Assembly (NCBI GenBank): GCA_027574665.1
Contig: CM050652.1
Location: 5,808,589-5,872,588 of the forward strand
From: Rhynochetos jubatus
Taxonomy: Eukaryota; Chordata; Aves; Eurypygiformes; Rhynochetidae
DNA: 64,000 nucleotides
Direction of reading: 5' to 3'
Shown here: one piece after another, positions 61,101-64,000 of the stretch
Layout: each line of letters begins with the position of its first letter
Numbering within the stretch: the first letter of the stretch is position 1
Program-made: the position numbers and the translations under genes
The notes under the pieces: generated by a model
What the model was told of the DNA's origin: nothing
What the model saw: the letters and a program-made list of their open reading frames with translations, nothing else
The model's database searches: none

Positions 61101-63668
61101 AACACTAGATTATACATCCTTGTTCCTTTCCCTTATTCTGCTTCAGAAAATTGGAGGGCAAAGTCTAGTGGTGGTTTTGATTTAATTTTTTGAAAATATT
61201 TTAATTATTTGTGACTCTGCATTGAATTTGGAAATGTAATTAGCTTCATATAGCTGGACTGTTCACTGCAGACATTAGGTGTTAAGTAAAATGTGCTAAG
61301 AAAAATCACAAAAGCTATTGGGTTTCTTACGTACCAGCTGGCTGAACAGATAGTGGGTTTGGGTTTCTTTCTGAAAGTGGACAGGCCTTTGAAGTCAGAG
61401 AAATAACTCCTGGTTCAGATTCAATTTTCAGTCAATTGCTGGTCAGATTAGCTGTAGGACTGCTAGTGTCTTACTAGTGATGAGCTAAAGCAATTAGATG
61501 CCTGAAGCTTGTCATCTCCTTGTTAACAGGCTTCTGGGTATGCCTGCAGCCCCCTTATTTGCAGAAGACTGTAATTCAAATGACATCTGTGAGTTATTTA
61601 TAGGAAACCAGTGCTGGAGCTGTAACTCATATAAAATCAGCCACTATTTTCGTTCCCTGACTGAGACACATTTTCCAAGACTCCTATGCTTCAGGATGCT
61701 CCTAATTTCAAATGTAGGGTCAGGGCTGACCCGTGTTTTTTGATTTTGTGTTTTGCTCTATTCAGAAATCTTTCTACTATTCAGTGTTTAACTTCTGTTG
61801 GAGACTCAGTCCTGGACATGCTGGGAATAAGAAATTTTAAAAAGTGCAGAAATAAGCAGGGGACAGCAAGCAGCCTCAGGACCCCTTTAGCGGAGAGGTG
61901 CTGGCCAGCATAGCAGCGTGAATGTTTCACAGAGTACATTCATTCACAGAGCTCAGAAGGAAAGCACTTGGGTACTGGGAAGAAAATTCAGGAGCATATC
62001 TGCTCAGTCAGCTGCAGAGATGGAAACGCTGGGTAACAGCAACATTAACTGTGAGAAAGGAGCTGCATCTGCCCTGTCACTCATAAGCAGACACATTTTC
62101 TCTGCTTGCTGAATTCATCCACTGGTGTCATTATTCTGTGGGTCGTGCCTGCTCCTTCTATCTCCGCAGTGGCACCAAATCAAACATTCCTCCTTTCCCC
62201 CTGCAACATAGAGGAATCCATCACACCAGTTCAGCTCTGTCTAGTCCAACACGACACCTTCTGGGTTAAACCCTCAGAATAAATCCAGCACATGTAGTCA
62301 CTTTTATTTGTCAGATTCACTTTTCATAACTTCCTCTCACTCTCCTCTTCCCCCTTAAAAATTACCTGGAAAGAGTTAAACTTGAAATGACAGACAAATG
62401 TTTAAATTTAGGTTGAACAAATTTAATTAATGTGTAGAACTAAAAGTTAGAATGGTGTCAGTGCCTTGCTCTTAATGTGTATTAGAAGTGTTATTTAAGA
62501 ATAGGTGTAATTTACTTCAGAGCATAGAATTGATCAGATCAATGCACAGCAAAATGGTGCACGGATGCTGAGATTATGGTAATTAATTAATCACCTAAAT
62601 ATATGTTTAAAGTGATGCTTGATGGAGAAGAGCCAGGAAGTTCAAAATTAATCAGCAATCCAGAGAAAATGCACAACGATTTTAGCATCATTGCTGTAGC
62701 TTTTTCACAATTCTTTGCAAATATTAATAAAAATAATATGGTTTGACTCTAGAAAATAACCTTAAAAGCATCTTGGGATCCATTTTTATTACCACTCTGT
62801 TATCTTTAGGATAAATGTGTTTCTGTTATGCGCAGGAAGATGCCAGATTGACACATCCATTCAGGAATGCCACACTGTGTTCTCTCTGACTGCTATATTC
62901 CTTCCAGTGAGAGGTTCTGTCACCGGATCTTAATTAAGCCTGATGTTGATAAAACTCAAACCAGACTAAACACAACACATTCTTCATTGCTACACTCATT
63001 CCTAAGAGATATTAGGAATCAGAAGTAGAACCAGTTCCTACTTAAAGGTAGAAACTACTTATATTTTGATTTTGCAAAGGATTTAGGCTGTCATAATCAC
63101 CTCTGAACACCTCAATTAACCATTCTTATCAATGTCTCATTTCTCATGCTTGTGCAAGTGAGAATTTATGTATATATTTTATGGTTTCATATATTTATAT
63201 GTGAATATATTTGCTATGGGTCTAACCTCCTACTCTAACGGAGGTCTAGCCAACACATTGGATGGAGAAACTAACTTCACCTCAAAGTAGACATTTATAG
63301 TAAATGGCTGAATAGCTTTCTAGTCTTCACTGGTTGTACTATATATATGTCCAGGGACTGTATTTACAGCTGAGACATCTAGCTCACATGTAGAAATGTA
63401 CATCTCAGCACTTAGGTCAAAGCATTTCAGTGTGTATGTTGAATATCACTTCTGGTCTTTCAGCAGTGACATTTTTCCTAATTATTTGACAGTATCAGTA
63501 ATAATTTCTTCTCTTTTATAAAAGTTTAGTTTATTGAGTCTGAGTTTGGCTTATATTTATACAACCCTTTTCTTGGATTGAAGACTGAAAGCATGAACAT
63601 ACAAATAATTCCTAGCTAAGCATGTGACAAGCACATGAGCATAAGTTAAAAGAATTCAGATATGATTG
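58182..63668. other. Unannotated AT-rich DNA with simple repeats
   Basis: No gene is supported. Pyrimidine runs lie at about 58190-58207 and 58925-58953 and a G/T tract at 59047-59070. The stretch 60680-60790 is GC-richer, with two GGGGAAAAC-type strings (60709 and 60762). The stretch 62560-62720 (TAATTAATTAATCACC and neighbours) looks like conserved non-coding DNA, but that is an impression only. Confidence 0.4.
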
Positions 63669-63722
63669 GAAAAAAAAGCCAAACAAGCCCCCCCCAAAAA
63701 AACTAAAACCCAAACCCCAAAA
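63669..63722. repeat. A/C-rich low-complexity tract
   Basis: A run of A, then GCCAAACAAGCCCCCCCC, AAAAAAACTAAAACCCAAAC and CCCAAAA. Same class as 13464-13523. Confidence 0.65.
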
Positions 63723-64000
63723 TTTTGAAACCAAAATAGCTAATTGAAAACTTCTTAATATTTGGACTTTTGGAGTAGATAATTATATGTGGTTTTGATA
63801 AACCACTTCACCTTCTTTCCATCTACTCATGTACTGTCCATGGAGGAGGAGTAGTGAAGGAGCCATTGGAATCAGGCAGACACAGACTTTCAACCTCACA
63901 CACCAAAATTCCACTCCATTAGTTTCTCCGAACAATCCCTGTCACGATGTGTGCACTGCAGCAAACAAATGGCAATAATACATCACTGGTATGGGAATAA
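63723..64000. other. Unannotated DNA at the right end
   Basis: Nothing recognised in this last stretch. Confidence 0.4.

Noticed and set aside
1-64000. Search for CRISPR arrays, tRNA or rRNA genes and host coding exons
   Set aside because: No regularly spaced repeats, no cloverleaf-like sequence with A and B boxes, and no exon with recognisable protein sequence was found. Short exons of a large gene cannot be excluded without alignment.

Overview
The window looks like a stretch of bird (Aves) nuclear DNA that is intergenic or deeply intronic. The evidence is the young avian type of CR1 LINE 3' end at about 5476-5594 and 5975-6433, and three solo LTRs of avian ERVL-like retroviruses. The sequence is AT-rich with many homopolymer runs. 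I found no protein-coding gene that I can support. The open frames are short (the longest is 150 codons), match no family I recognise, and the larger ones often lie inside repeats.

Layout. 348-1347: solo LTR, family A, plus strand, with 27 extra bases at its TATA position. 3616-3645: a tiny poly(A) insertion with a 6-bp direct repeat. 5476-6433: two CR1 pieces in opposite orientation. 8770-10470: an old CR1 3' half split by a solo LTR of a second family (9151-9874), a nested insertion that gives relative ages. 13464-14060: A/C-rich and G/T-rich tracts. 14514-14600 and 49698-49800: two copies of an unclassified dispersed repeat. 16543, 27612, 38815 and 53958: further CR1 3' ends. 19458: a possible ancient SINE. 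25600-26580: a region that looks conserved or regulatory, including a GC/CpG-richer patch. 32740-34210: a decayed Penelope-like element (PLE). 35746-36444: solo LTR, family A, minus strand, with a perfect 5-bp target duplication. The rest is unannotated AT-rich DNA with scattered simple repeats.

The most interesting item is the PLE fossil. A start-less open run of 96 codons (33228-33515) carries DDIF, then YRKP 57 residues later, then HP 17 residues after that. The next reading frame continues with the expected downstream pattern (SxAL, then a KTNF...G block), and further on there is a CNT block and a weak trace of a GIY-YIG domain C-terminus. As far as I know intact PLEs are not described from birds, so this is either a very old relic or a sign of transfer. 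I matched it to family motifs from memory, so a profile search is needed to settle it.

No tRNA, rRNA, CRISPR array, operon or bacterial-type feature is present.
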